A stretch of 64,000 bases of DNA, taken from the NCBI GenBank assembly GCA_905221605.1, contig CAJNDS010002331.1, forward strand, positions 215,001 to 279,000, read 5' to 3'. The notes beneath the pieces are model-generated. The model saw only the letters and a list, made by a program, of their open reading frames with translations, was not told the origin of the DNA and did not search any database. Numbering within the stretch: the first letter of the stretch is position 1; each line of letters starts with the position of its first letter. Of the stretch, positions 28,493 through 37,536 are shown piece after piece. The translations under genes were made by a program, and so were the position numbers. Source of the stretch: Symbiodinium natans. Its lineage: Eukaryota > Sar > Dinophyceae > Suessiales > Symbiodiniaceae.

Positions 28493-29032
28493 CAGCCACG
28501 GAAAGCTCAGAGGGTCAGGGGTTGAGTGCCTCAGGCTTGGGGGGGGTTGAAAGCCCGCTTTCCTGAATGAGCTCTCCCTCTTCGCCCAAACCCTACATCC
28601 GAAACACCCTAAACCCTAAACCCTAAACCCTAAACCCGAAACTGAGTGGTGCTTAAAGCCCTTTGAAAATCATTTATGAACAGGCTCCCTCAAAAGGGAA
28701 AGGAAGGGAAATTTAAAATTATCCGACGAAAGCCCCAGGTGGTGCTGTTGCGTGGTGGCCTGTGATGTCTTCACAACAGCTGGGACATGAAGACATCCCA
28801 GCTTCGCCGCGAGTTGTTTGGCAGCACCGTAAGAAGCCTGACGAGACAAACCCCAAACCCTAAACCCTAAACCCTAAAGCCTAAACCCTAAACCCCAAAC
28901 CCTAAACCCTAAGCCCCTTCTTCGGGCTTGGGCTTTAGTAGTTAGCACCCAGGGTCCCCAAACCCAAACCCTCCTCCCCTCAGTCCTCCCAGCGACGCCA
29001 GACCCGGCGCTGGGCCTGGCAATGGAAATACT
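28493..29032. other. Islands with CCCTAAA scraps
   Basis: CCCTAAA at 28603-28640 and 28852-28912. The island 28713-28850 is open in three frames on two strands (for example plus AVAWWPVMSSQQLGHEDIP, minus AAKQLAAKLGCLHVPAVVK), a good illustration that open frames alone do not identify a gene here. Confidence 0.5.
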
Positions 29033-29650
29033 TGGGTTTTTTGGGTCTCAGGGTTTTAGGGTCCTAGGGTTTTAGGGTTTAAGGGTTCTAGGGTTTCTGG
29101 GTCTCAGGGTTTTCGGGATTAGGGTTTTTGGGTTTTAGAGCTTTAGAGTTTCAGAGTTTTAGAGCTTTAGCGTTTTAGGGTTTTAGGGTTTTAGACTTTT
29201 AGGGTTTTAGGCATGAAAGGTGTTTTGGTTGTTGGGTTTTAAGGCTTTAGAGTTTGTGGGGCTTAGACTTTTAGGTTTTAGGGTTTAAGGGTTTCTGATT
29301 TGTTGGGGTTTACAGTTTTAGAGTTTTAGGGTTTTAGCCTTTTAGGGTTTAAGGGTTTTTGGGTTGTTGGGTTGTAGAGTTTTAGGGCTTTAGGGTTTCA
29401 GGCTTGTAGGGCGTTAGGATTTAGGGCTTAAGGGTTTAAGGGTGTAAGGGTTTAAGGGTTTAAGGGTTTAAGGGTTTAAGGGTTTAGGGGATTAAGGGGA
29501 TCAAGGGTTTAAGGGTTTAAGGGTTAGGGCGTAAGGGTTTGCAGAGTTGTCGGGTTTGCAGGCTTTGAGGGTTTTTGGGCCCTAGGGTTTTAGGGTTTCA
29601 GGCTTCTAGGGCTTCAGGGTTTGCAGGGTTTTAGGGTTTGCAAGGCTGAG
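29033..29650 (+). repeat. Degenerate TTTTAGGG field
   Basis: About 620 bp of eight-base GGGTTTTA and nine-base GGGTTTAA units mixed with TTTCAGGG and TTGTAGGG, heavily mutated. TTTTAGGG is the telomere unit of some green algae, but here it grades into TTTAAGGG, so slippage from TTTAGGG is the simpler source. Confidence 0.85.
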
Positions 29651-29705
29651 GGCTTGAGGGAGTTTGGGTCCTCGGGCCCTGAACCGCACAAATCCGAAGG
29701 AGCAG

Positions 29706-30010
29706 GAGTTAGGGTTTAGGGTTTAGAGTTTGTCCCTAAACCCTAAACCCTAAACCCTAAACCCTAAATCCTAAACCCTAAACCCTAAACCCTAAGCTAA
29801 AGAGGGCGCTGAAGGCTCCTATGTCCCCTAAGTTTAGGGCTCCAGTGCTTGGCGTGGTTTGAGGCTTAGGTTGAATACTCTGGTTTAGGGTTTAGGGTTT
29901 AGGGTTTAGGGTCTAGGGTTTAGGGTCTAGGGTCTAGGGTTTAGGGTTTAGGGTTTAGGGTTTAGGGTTTAGGGTTTAGGGTTTAGGGTTTAGGGTTTAG
30001 GGTTTAGGGC
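29706..30010. repeat. Head-to-head telomeric junction and TTTAGGG tract
   Basis: Short TTTAGGG (29706-29730) meets CCCTAAA (29735-29795) with only a few bases between; after a unique 29800-29880, TTTAGGG resumes (29884-30010, about 18 units). Confidence 0.9.
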
Positions 30011-30177
30011 TTGGGGTCTCTCCCCCACCCGAAAAAGAGCACCAAAAAGGTTTGCTTGTAATTCCTGCCATCCCGCCTTGTCTGGGAGCTTCCAACAATT
30101 AGGCGTGCAACACACAAACTACAAAGTATCCGTTCCATTTCAACAAGCCCGAATCTCCGAACCCTAACCCTAACTCC

Positions 30178-30338
30178 CATACCCCGAGCCCGAACTCCCT
30201 ACACCCTACACCCTACACCCTACACCCTACACCCTAAACCCTCAACCCTCAACCCTCAACCCTAAACCCTAAACCCTAAACCCTAAACCCTAAACCCTAA
30301 ACCCTAAACCCTAAACCCTAAACCCTAAACCCTAAACC
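30178..30338 (-). repeat. CCCTAAA tract with CCCTACA and CCCTCAA runs
   Basis: About 22 units: five CCCTACA, four CCCTCAA, then twelve perfect CCCTAAA. It marks the left border of the non-telomeric block that carries the 414-aa ORF. Confidence 0.96.
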
Positions 30339-30602
30339 AAAGCTTGCGTCAGCACCTCAGCACTCCGCGACCGTCCCAACTTGGAGGGGCTCTTGGCCTC
30401 CCGGCGCGGATCAGGAATGTCATGAATTGCATTCTAGCCAAGGGAAAATCCAAATCACTTATGAAGGCTTGATCCACATCAGCTATGCTGCATGCTTCGT
30501 GCAAAAGCCCGCTTTCCTAACTTCATTCAGTCACGAAGAACTTGAAGCTGAAGAACGCGCTCTCTTTGTTTTCACGTTATCGCTCAAAACTCCTGTCTGA
30601 TA
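30339..30602. other. Unique flank 3' of the long ORF
   Basis: About 260 bp without repeats or a supportable gene. It shares AAAGCCCGCTTTCCT with 28550-28566. Confidence 0.4.
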
Positions 30603-30616
30603 GAGGTAATTACCTC
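30603..30616. other. Perfect 14-bp palindrome after the ORF stop
   Basis: GAGGTAATTACCTC, 4 bp past the TAG stop of the minus-strand ORF. It could be a short RNA hairpin or a protein-binding site in the 3' region. Confidence 0.6.
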
Positions 30617-30620
30617 GGGA

Positions 30621-31865
30621 CTACTGCTTAGCCTTGGCATCTTCGCCAGCGGCTTGTGTCTTGTCCACCATGCCAGGATTGGTGCGATCTTGACTGGGCC
30701 CCATGCCAACAAATGGCTTGACACGGCCTGAGTCAGCACCTGAATATGGTCCAACTCTTCCTCCAGGAGGAAGACGAGCAGCCCGGAAGTCATCACTTCC
30801 ACCAGCTGCTCCCACTTCTCCAGGGAGATGGCCCGTTGCATCACGAGGCTGTCCGATGTCCATTGGATCGTTGCCATCAACGCCACGGTCATCATCTCCG
30901 CCTGCGCCAGCAGCCCTGCCTGCCAAAGCAGGCCAACTTGGCCCTGTGATCCTCCCGATAAAGTCGCAGCCATCCGCCTCCCATAGAGGACGAATCATGA
31001 TCGCTTTCAACCAGCAAGCACTACAAAGATTGGTAGCTACCAATCCAAGCTGCTGGCCTACGATAGCGCGGGCTGGATTCGGAACAGGAAATCCAATCGC
31101 CACATTGAACTGGCTGAGTAAGTACCCAACAGCAAGCTCTTTCACCGACAAAGAATCCAGAGCAAAGTTGCCATAGACATACACAGTGTTACCGACAAGG
31201 TCATACTGCGCCATCATGTATGGCAAACTCTCTCCAGAAGTCGGGACAGCGAAGGTTGGAATTCCAAACATTTGCTTCTTGAAAGCGACAAAGCGTGAAT
31301 ACGCTGCAACGCACAGACTTGGATTGCGTGGTCCTGGCGGAGGAATTCCTCCAAGAATCACGTCAGGTCGTGACAACACAGCGTTGAAATACGCTTGGCA
31401 TGTCTGGTTGTTGTTGATGTTCAAAAGATCTCCAGCAACAACCGAAATCACATGAGCACGTGCCCCTGAGGCAGTCAGGCATACAGGCCTGTAACCACCG
31501 GCCAACCAGAAAACTGTAGCTTCCACTTCCGACATTGGTAGTGTAGCCTTTGCACAGTTCTGGCGTAACCACGCCTCAATCCACTGAGTACTGGGATTGA
31601 CGGGGTAGGGGACGTTGATGCTACCCGTGCTGACCAAGGCCTGCATCGTAATCAATGCGGCACGTATCGCCGCGTTGTTCAAGTAGTTGAACGGCGTATT
31701 TACGATGTCCTCGCCTATTGGTCCTGCATTCAATTCGCGAACACGCTCCAACTGTTGCACAAAGACCTGTGCATACGTATCAACGAGCGAAACAAAATCC
31801 ACTTCTCGCACAACTGCTGTTTCTCCATACAGAGTGATCGAGTCAGTCAGCGATCTGGAAATCAT
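30621..31865 (-). CDS. 414-aa ORF, unknown; possibly integrated viral or foreign gene
   Basis: The longest frame in the window, ATG at 31865 to TAG at 30621-30623. A longer reading would need a TTG at 31940. Residues about 1-310 look like one globular, mostly helical domain with several hydrophobic segments (for example ATVFWLAGGYRPVCLTASG, GNTVYVYGNFALDSLSVKEL). The last 110 are low-complexity Gly/Asp/Pro/Arg-rich (AGRAAGAGGDDDRGVDGNDP) and probably disordered. There is no signal peptide or catalytic motif that I recognise. Third positions are mixed rather than GC-rich, unlike the exon-like islands, and there are no introns or telomeric repeats inside. A globular domain plus a disordered acidic/basic tail is seen in RNA-virus nucleoproteins and capsids, but I cannot match a family, so a viral origin is a hypothesis only. 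It is intact, with no internal stop. Confidence 0.75.
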   Translation of the reverse strand: MISRSLTDSITLYGETAVVREVDFVSLVDTYAQVFVQQLERVRELNAGPIGEDIVNTPFNYLNNAAIRAALITMQALVSTGSINVPYPVNPSTQWIEAWLRQNCAKATLPMSEVEATVFWLAGGYRPVCLTASGARAHVISVVAGDLLNINNNQTCQAYFNAVLSRPDVILGGIPPPGPRNPSLCVAAYSRFVAFKKQMFGIPTFAVPTSGESLPYMMAQYDLVGNTVYVYGNFALDSLSVKELAVGYLLSQFNVAIGFPVPNPARAIVGQQLGLVATNLCSACWLKAIMIRPLWEADGCDFIGRITGPSWPALAGRAAGAGGDDDRGVDGNDPMDIGQPRDATGHLPGEVGAAGGSDDFRAARLPPGGRVGPYSGADSGRVKPFVGMGPSQDRTNPGMVDKTQAAGEDAKAKQ

Positions 31866-31888
31866 CGCGAAGGAAAAAGGAAGTGAAC

Positions 31889-31906
31889 GAAGTGTAATCA
31901 CACTTC
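31889..31906. other. Hairpin upstream of the long ORF
   Basis: GAAGTGTAATCACACTTC pairs over seven bases with a four-base loop, 23 bp upstream of the ATG in transcript sense. Confidence 0.7.
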
Positions 31907-31962
31907 TATTTGAGCAAATAAAAGCGTCACAAACAAACAAATGAATCTACGAACTAGTGATG

Positions 31963-32057
31963 TAGATGAAGTAACAACTTCATCTATTAATATAAAACTT
32001 TTCGGACATAAAATGTCCGAACAGGGAACGCGAATTCAAGAGGAAATTAGTCCTCTT
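31963..32057. other. Three successive hairpins upstream of the long ORF
   Basis: TAGATGAAGT-AACA-ACTTCATCTA at 31963-31986, TCGGACAT-AAA-ATGTCCGA at 32002-32020, and AAGAGGA-AATTAG-TCCTCTT at 32038-32057. All stems are perfect, of 7-10 bp, spaced about 37 bp apart, and end exactly where telomere-like repeats resume. With the hairpin at 31889 this makes four in 170 bp, which resembles a structured 5' untranslated region or terminal region. Confidence 0.75.
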
Positions 32058-33159
32058 AAACTCAGGGTTCAGGGTTTAGGGTTTAGGGTTTAGGGTTTAG
32101 GGTTTAAGGTTTAGGGTTTAGTTTTAGGGTTTAGGGTCAGGCTGTAGGGTTATTAGGGTTTGGGGCTTTAGGGTTTAGGGAATTAAGGGTAGCTAAGTGA
32201 ACGCCTAACAACCCCCGCGCCGCGAAGATAAGAAAAAATGCGCGGGGAGAATACTTTCAGCGCACCAATAACCCCCATTTGTATTCCTATTATGGAATGA
32301 GGTGCCCAAAAACCATACCAAATAGGGTTCCAAGCCTTGAAACATAAGCCCTAAACCCTAAACGCGACCCCCTAAACCCTTAAACCTAAAACCCCAAACT
32401 CCACATAGCACGTGCCAAGTCCCAGGCCAAGTCTATCTGCGCCTCAGGCCTTGGCTGGCCGGGTTGAGGGGGTCAGGGTTCAAAATTTAGCGTTGAGGGT
32501 TAGGGTTTCGAGTTCAGACGCAGGCTTTAAGGCCTAAGGTTTAGGGTTGCGAGTTTAGGGTGCAGGTTTCGGGCACAAGGTAGTGAAATATATCCTCCTT
32601 TCCACAACCCCAAATCCTACAAACACAACTGGAACGAGCCCCTTCCACAACAGGGCAGTGATCCCTGAACCCGAGAAACACAAAAATTGGCCGGACTTTC
32701 TTTCGCTAGGCTGCCCAGAAACCAAGGCTTAAAAAGGGTGCCCTTTTTTTGCTTAAAGGCTTTATAAGGGAACCTAAACCCCCCAAAAAGGGAATAAGGG
32801 TACTACTGGGCATCCTAGTCTCTACATTCTACAACACCTCACAAGCCGAAGGCGAAAAATCCTTAACACCACGTCCCTAAACCCTAATCCCCAAACCCAC
32901 GAAACACCTGAAACCAAAACCCAAAAACCCCTAAACCCTAACAACCCGAACCCTCAAGACCCTAATCCCTAACCCCTACAGTACACTCTGCTTGGTAGCG
33001 CTGCAACCACGAAAATAGTCAGGGTTCCGATTTTTTGGGGGTTGGCTGTTTTCCACAAAAAAAAGGCAAAAAGGCACCACGAAGAACCCCCTAAACCTTA
33101 AACCCTAAACCCTAGACCCACAAAAAAGAAGGGCACCACGAGGAACCCCCTGAGACTTA
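32058..33159. other. Degenerate telomeric and unique DNA
   Basis: TTTAGGG at 32063-32120, then over 1 kb of decayed repeat and unique sequence. Notable words: a paired GCACCACGAAGAACCCCCTAA / GCACCACGAGGAACCCCCTGA repeat (33072 and 33134) and a TGCCCTTTTTTTGCTTAAAGG block near 32740. No gene is called. Confidence 0.5.
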
Positions 33160-33508
33160 AACCCTAAACCCCAAACCCTAAACCCTAAACCCTAAACCCT
33201 CAACCCTAAACCCCAAACCCTAAACCCTAAACCCTTTCAAGGAACCGGACCCCGGGCAAAGCTAAGTGGCTCTAGCTGCCAGACGGCCGAGCCCGCCACC
33301 TAGTTTTGAGAGCTTATGGGTGCTTGTGAGTGGTTTAGGGTTTGGGGTTTAGGGTTTAGGGTTTGGGAGGGTTTGGGGTTTAGGGTTTAGGGTTTGGGAG
33401 GGTTTAGGGTTTAGGGTTTAGGGTTTGGGAGGGTTTAGGGTTCAGGGTTTAGGGTTTAGGGTTTAGGGTTTAGGATTTAGGGTTTAGGGTTTAGGGTTTA
33501 GGGTATAT
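33160..33508. repeat. CCCTAAA and TTTAGGG tracts around an island
   Basis: CCCTAAA at 33160-33235, unique island 33240-33335, TTTAGGG at 33337-33508. The latter contains a GGGAGGGTTTAGGG super-unit repeated three times (33365-33435). Confidence 0.93.
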
Positions 33509-33867
33509 TTGGGGAGTTTCTTATAGTATATTTAAAAAGGGGCCATAAGGGAAGACCATTAGGAATGATGGCGACCCCTCCATCGCCGCTGCAACGTTGG
33601 AATTGCCAGTGTTGCCGCACGGTTTGGGGAAACAAGCCTTCGAAGCTCTAAGCTCAAAAGCCCAAAACCCTATAACCTATAACCCTAAACCCTAAACCCT
33701 GAACCCTAAACCCTAAACCCTAAACCCGAAAACCCTATAAGCTCCATAAGCCGAAGAAACTCGACAGGCCCGATGAGCCCTATAAACCCTGTAAACCACC
33801 TAAAACCGATAAGCCCCAGAGCCCAGACACTAAACCCCCCGAAAGCCCTCAAAACCTGAGCACTTCC

Positions 33868-33945
33868 ACTTGAAGGTTCATGGGTGCTTGTACGTAGGGT
33901 AAGAAGTAGGGCAACTAGGGTTGCAACCTTATTTCGGGTACTTGG
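33868..33945. mobile_element. MITE family E fragment (uninterrupted relative)
   Basis: Left end ACTTGAAGGTTCATGGGT then GGGCAACTAGGGTTGCAACC and ATTTCGGGTACTT. The last two blocks are contiguous here but are separated by a 97-bp element in the copy at 51072-51300, so this is the pre-insertion arrangement. Confidence 0.7.
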
Positions 33946-33956
33946 CAAACCCCCCT

Positions 33957-34050
33957 AAACCCCAAACCCCAAACCCTAGACCCTAAACCCTAAACCCTAA
34001 ACCCTAAACCCTAAACCCTAAACCCTAAACCCTAAACCCTAAACCCTAAA
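33957..34050 (-). repeat. (CCCTAAA)n tract
   Basis: About 13 units. After it (34050-34320) comes unique DNA with a duplicated ACCTACTCTACTACNAAG word (34190 and 34230) also found at 1865 next to a telomere-like tract. Confidence 0.95.
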
Positions 34051-34324
34051 CCTATTCTAATTACTAAGGCGCGTATACTAGAAAACAGGGTTTGGGGTCT
34101 AGGGTTTGCCCGGCAACCTGGGAAAATTGAAGCTTAACCTTCGGGATTCTATCGGGATTCTAGCATACCCTTATAGAGGTTCAAGGTAGGTTACCTACTC
34201 TACTACTAAGAAAAATAAACTCCTCTTACCTACTCTACTACGAAGTAAATAAACTCCTCTTAAGCCGAAGAAGGGGAAATATGAGATGTCAGGGCCTCCC
34301 GAGTCTTCGGGATGTTCTGGGAGT

Positions 34325-34750
34325 GTTCAGGGTTCAGGGTTTAGGGTTTAGGGTTCAGGGTTTAGGGTTCAGGGTTCAGGGTTCAGGGTTTAGGGTTTAG
34401 GGTTTAGGGTTTAGGGTTCAGGGTTTAGGGTTTAGGGTTCAGGGTTCAGGATTGAGGGTTCAGGGTTGAGGGTCTAGGGTTGAGGGTTGAGGGTTTCGGG
34501 TTTAGGGTTTGGGGGTTAAGGTTTAGGGTTTAGGGTTTAAGGTTCAGGGTTCAGGGTTTAGGGTTCAGGGTCTAGGGTTCAGGGTTCAGGGTTTAGGGTT
34601 GAGGGTTGAGGGTTTAGGGTTTAGGGTTTAAGGTTTAGGGTTTAGGGTTTAGGGTTTAGGGTTTAGGGTTTAGGGTTTAGGGTTGAGGGTTTAGGGTTTA
34701 GGGTTTAGGGTTGAGGGTTTAGGGTTTAGGGTTTAGGTTTTAGGGTTTAG
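34325..34750 (+). repeat. Longest mixed telomere-like tract
   Basis: About 60 units over 425 bp mixing TTTAGGG, TTCAGGG and TTGAGGG without long pure blocks. Confidence 0.96.
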
Positions 34751-34789
34751 GGGGCTGGCAGCTGGGAAAACCTCCAAATGCATATGGGG

Positions 34790-34890
34790 GTTTACGAAAA
34801 CAGGGGACCCCTACTATATAGACCCCCAAATAGTAGGACTCCCTTATCAGAAGGACCCTAGTACGGAACCCCCCCGATTATGGAAACCCC
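34790..34890. mobile_element. MITE family C copy
   Basis: GGGTTTACGAAAACAGGGGAC, CCCCCAAATAGTAGGACTCC, CAGAAGGACCC and a decayed right end. In opposite orientation to 47545. Confidence 0.68.
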
Positions 34891-35000
34891 CCCCGTCTGA
34901 ACATGTAACAGCCATCTGCCTACCCATGCCTCAGCACTGCTTCGCTGATTTTCTCCTGCGCTCTCAACATCTCGCTGCTGTAAATTTGCTAAATAACATT

Positions 35001-35109
35001 CCCAGAGACTCCCACGCCCCTTAATTAAGGAATGTACCTTAAATTATAATAGGAACCCTAATATGATTTAAGGTCTATTCCTTAATTAAGGGGTTTTGGA
35101 GTCTCTGGG
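35001..35109. mobile_element. MITE family B, copy 1
   Basis: A 109-bp fold-back: CCCAGAGACTCC and CCCCTTAATTAAGGAATGTA on the left, inverse AATTAAGGGGTTTTGGAGTC and TCTGGG on the right. The arms pair almost throughout. Confidence 0.87.
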
Positions 35110-35127
35110 TTCCTCCCGCCCAGGCTG

Positions 35128-35195
35128 TTGTCGGAAGCCAGTCTTCGTGGCTCAAAGCCTCCCGCCTGGTTCGGCCCAGTCAAGGGCAGGTAATA
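35128..35195 (-). CDS. Possible exon, paralogue of the 38.6-kb exon
   Basis: The minus strand resembles 38590-38690 at nucleotide level (CAGTCAAGG, GGAGGCTT-GAGCC). One frame gives YYLPLTGPNQAGGFEPRRLA; the frame matching 38.6 kb (LDWAEPGGRL) has a TGA. So this may be the degraded copy, or the frames have shifted. Confidence 0.3.
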
Positions 35196-35288
35196 GGTGA
35201 CACGAAGGGCAAGACCACAGCGTCCTACGCGCGGGCGCGCGAGCGCGCGCTGAAGCCCTGGGCGCCTATGTCCTGCCTATCGCACATT

Positions 35289-35398
35289 CCCAGAGACTCC
35301 AAAACCCCCTAATTAAGGAATATACCTGAAAATAATTATAGGAACCCTAATATGGTTTAAGGTATATTCCTTAATTGAGGGGTTTTGGAGTCTCTGGG
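35289..35398. mobile_element. MITE family B, copy 2
   Basis: Same plan as copy 1 with CCCAGAGACTCCAAAACCCC at the left and the inverse at the right. Three copies within 940 bp show local clustering. Confidence 0.87.
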
Positions 35399-35661
35399 TT
35401 GGTTCTCGGGCCCTTGATGCGCCCCCCCGGAAACCTAGGAACAGAATGATAGACGACGAACTTTTTTGCATCCAACAGCCATGGGAACGTGCTCGGCGCC
35501 CCGTAAGGATTGGGGAACCGGGGAACCAAAGGTGCTCGGTGGGATTCTTTGGTGGGATTCTTGGGGGGAATTCGGTCCAAGATAGGGTTTATAGGGCTTA
35601 GGGTTTAGGGGTCTCGGGTGGGGGTCACAAACCCTAGAAACGCTGAGCTACAATGCGAGTC

Positions 35662-35738
35662 TAAACCCCAAACCCTCAACCCCAAACCCTAAACCCTAAA
35701 CCCTAAACCTTAAACCCTAAACCCTAAACCCTAAACCG
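35662..35738 (-). repeat. (CCCTAAA)n tract
   Basis: About ten units with CCTTAAA variant. Confidence 0.94.
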
Positions 35739-35832
35739 AGGATAGAGAAGAAACCCATGCTTCGCTGAGTGGGAAACCCTGCCTTCTCGACCCAAACGCC
35801 CGCCCCTTAGGGTAGTGACAGGGTCCCTTAAT

Positions 35833-35940
35833 CCAGAGACTCCAAAACCCCTTAATTAAGGAATATACCTTAAATCATATTAGGGTTCCTATTAGAATTT
35901 AGGGGTATATTCCTTAATTAAGGGGTTTTGGAGTCTCTGG
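35833..35940. mobile_element. MITE family B, copy 3
   Basis: Arms CCAGAGACTCCAAAACCCCT and inverse. A TAAT lies just outside the left end and a GTAAT just outside the right end, compatible with a short target duplication such as TAA. Confidence 0.87.
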
Positions 35941-35953
35941 GTAATCTGGGCCC

Positions 35954-36480
35954 TTAAGAGGCCACCTTCAAACACTCAAACTCCGGATCTCTCAAACGTT
36001 GAAACTCGCGGCATCGTGGTCGACCTGACCTACGCATGGCCTCGAACTCCGAACTCGAAACTTTCAAAGTGTCAAAAGTTGAAACTTTCAAACTCGGTGG
36101 CGGCTCAAACTTTCCAGCTCGGGATGAGTAAAACCTTCGAACTCTCAATTTCAAATTTCGAAACTCCGTCGAACCCCAAACTTTCTAAACTTTGATTTTT
36201 TCAAAGTCGGGCTCTCAAAAATTGGAGATTGAGTTTGAAAGGAGGGTACTCGAAGTTGAGTGTTCGATCGTTCGAAAGTTCGAAGCATTTCAGAGATCGA
36301 AACTTTGAAAGTTTGAAGTTTGGAGATTGACAGAGACCTCCCTTCACGTATTTTCAAAGTGCAAACTCGAAATGCTCAAAATTTTCAAACTTTGAGAACT
36401 TTCACAAAGTTTGAAACCTTTCAAACTGTCGAGCTCGAACGCCTCCGAACACTCAAAGTCTAAACTTCGAAGCACGTCGC
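35954..36480. repeat. CAAACTTTGAAAGTTT-type degenerate minisatellite
   Basis: About 520 bp of recurrent TTCAAAC, AACTTTGAAAGTTTGAA and CTCGAA words on both strands, with no fixed period and many small self-complementary sites. Open frames here reflect the repeat. Confidence 0.65.
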
Positions 36481-36743
36481 TTGCGACGCCCTTCTATAAC
36501 GTTGCCCTGTACAACCCAAGGGCCCATACTTCAGAACCCTTTAAACAGGGTCAGGGACCTTGAAGGGACCATGTAACTACCCTTAGAAACCCAAACCCTA
36601 CGAGACCCATGAACCTTGCCCCACCGAAAACCTATGGCTTCAGGTTCCAGGAACCCGAACCCTGGGACCCTAAACTTAGCTAAACCCTAAACCCTAAACC
36701 CTAAACCCCAAACCCTAAAGCCTAAAGCCTAAACCCTAAACCC

Positions 36744-36848
36744 TGTCACAAATCCAAGCCGCACGCCCCCTGTCCTTTCCTGACAGAGGGTACGAACGCT
36801 GGGCCTGCCCGTGCCCTCGACCAGGGCGGTGGTCTTGGCTGGGGCCCT
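36744..36848 (-). CDS. Exon of duplicated gene, copy 1 (3' part)
   Basis: Minus strand reads RAPAKTTALVEGTGRPSVRT then LCQERTGGVRL, with about 25 of 30 third positions G or C. Compared with the paralogue at 40218-40355 (EGTNMPSICQEGTGGV), the alignment requires one 9-bp (three-codon) indel and keeps EGT-x2-PS and CQE-x-TGGV. Conservation at peptide level with an in-frame indel is good evidence that this frame is translated or was until recently. The frame reaches a stop in the following CCCTAAA tract. Family unknown. Confidence 0.55.
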
Positions 36849-36878
36849 TTCTGGAAGCCTTTTTCGGGAGACAACGGA

Positions 36879-36975
36879 TCCCAGAAAACCCCTCAATTCA
36901 GGAATATTCCTTAAATTATAGAACGACTTGGGTTAAGGAATATTCCCTAATTAACGGGTACTGGAGTCTTTGGGT
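36879..36975. mobile_element. MITE family B, copy 4 (decayed)
   Basis: Weakened arms (CCCAGAAAACCCCTCAATTC and ATTAACGGGTACTGGAGTCT) around GGAATATTCCTTAAATTATAG. It is absent from the equivalent position of the paralogous segment at 40.3-41.1 kb. Confidence 0.7.
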
Positions 36976-37063
36976 ATAGCTTCAGCCGTGAAGGCCCATC
37001 ATGGGCAGAGACGTAACGGTTTGCCTAAACCCTAAACCCTAAACCCTAAACCCTAAACCCTGT

Positions 37064-37150
37064 GAAGACTACCAAGGGTGGGACCCCAGCTTCGTGCGGT
37101 CTTGCTGCGAAAAGCTGGCTGCCTTCCTCCTCAGGCATCATCTCTGAAGC
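37064..37150 (-). CDS. Exon of duplicated gene, copy 1 (middle)
   Basis: After CTTCAG the minus strand reads MMPEEEGSQLFAARPHEAGV and PPLVVFTG. The paralogue at 41101-41217 aligns (FAARP conserved) with small indels that restore the frame (net loss of three bases before FAARP). It is bracketed by CCCTAAA (37025-37062) and TTTAGGG (37159-37285). Confidence 0.5.
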
Positions 37151-37158
37151 ACAGGAAC

Positions 37159-37285
37159 AGGGTTTAGGGTTTAGGGTTTAGGGTTTAGGGTTTAGGGTTT
37201 AGGGCTGAGGGCTTAGGGTTTAGCGTTTAGGGTTTAGGGTTTAGGGTTTAGGGCTTAGAGCTTAGGGCTTAGGGCTTAAGGTTTA
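37159..37285 (+). repeat. TTTAGGG tract with TTAGGGC variants
   Basis: About 18 units. Followed directly by a family C copy. Confidence 0.94.
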
Positions 37286-37287
37286 GG

Positions 37288-37372
37288 AAAGTAGGGGACC
37301 CCGAATACAGACCCCAGATAGTAGAGTCCTCTTATCAGAAGGACCCCAATAAGGTACCGCTAGTGTCATAGC
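37288..37372. mobile_element. MITE family C copy
   Basis: GTAGGGGACCCC, CAGATAGTAGAGTCCTCTTA, CAGAAGGACCCCAATAAGGT. Not present at the corresponding site of the paralogous segment near 41.3 kb. Confidence 0.65.
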
Positions 37373-37433
37373 CCCCCAAACCGGGCTTAGGGTTTAGAGT
37401 TTAGGGTTCAGGGTTTAGGGTTTAGGGTTTAGA

Positions 37434-37528
37434 GTTGAAGGGAACCCAAACCAGAATGGTCCGATGGAGGTCAGGGTCGGCTTGCAGCAACGGCTCGCAG
37501 TTGCTTGCTCTTGAGCTGATTATTTTCC
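37434..37528 (-). CDS. Exon of duplicated gene, copy 1 (5' part)
   Basis: About 88% identical to 41340-41430. The minus frame reads AQEQATASRCCKPTLTSIGP then FWFGF. Two of the differences between copies (Gly GGA/GGG and Pro CCA/CCT) are synonymous in this frame, two others change His/Gln and Val/Phe. Includes a Cys pair. Function unknown. Confidence 0.5.
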
Positions 37529-37536
37529 CGAAAAAG

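Noticed and set aside
28713-28850. Single exon call at this island
   Set aside because: Three frames on two strands give equally protein-like peptides, so no choice is justified.
29033-29650. Green-algal TTTTAGGG telomere
   Set aside because: Units vary between 7, 8 and 9 bases and grade into TTTAAGGG, which points to decay of TTTAGGG.
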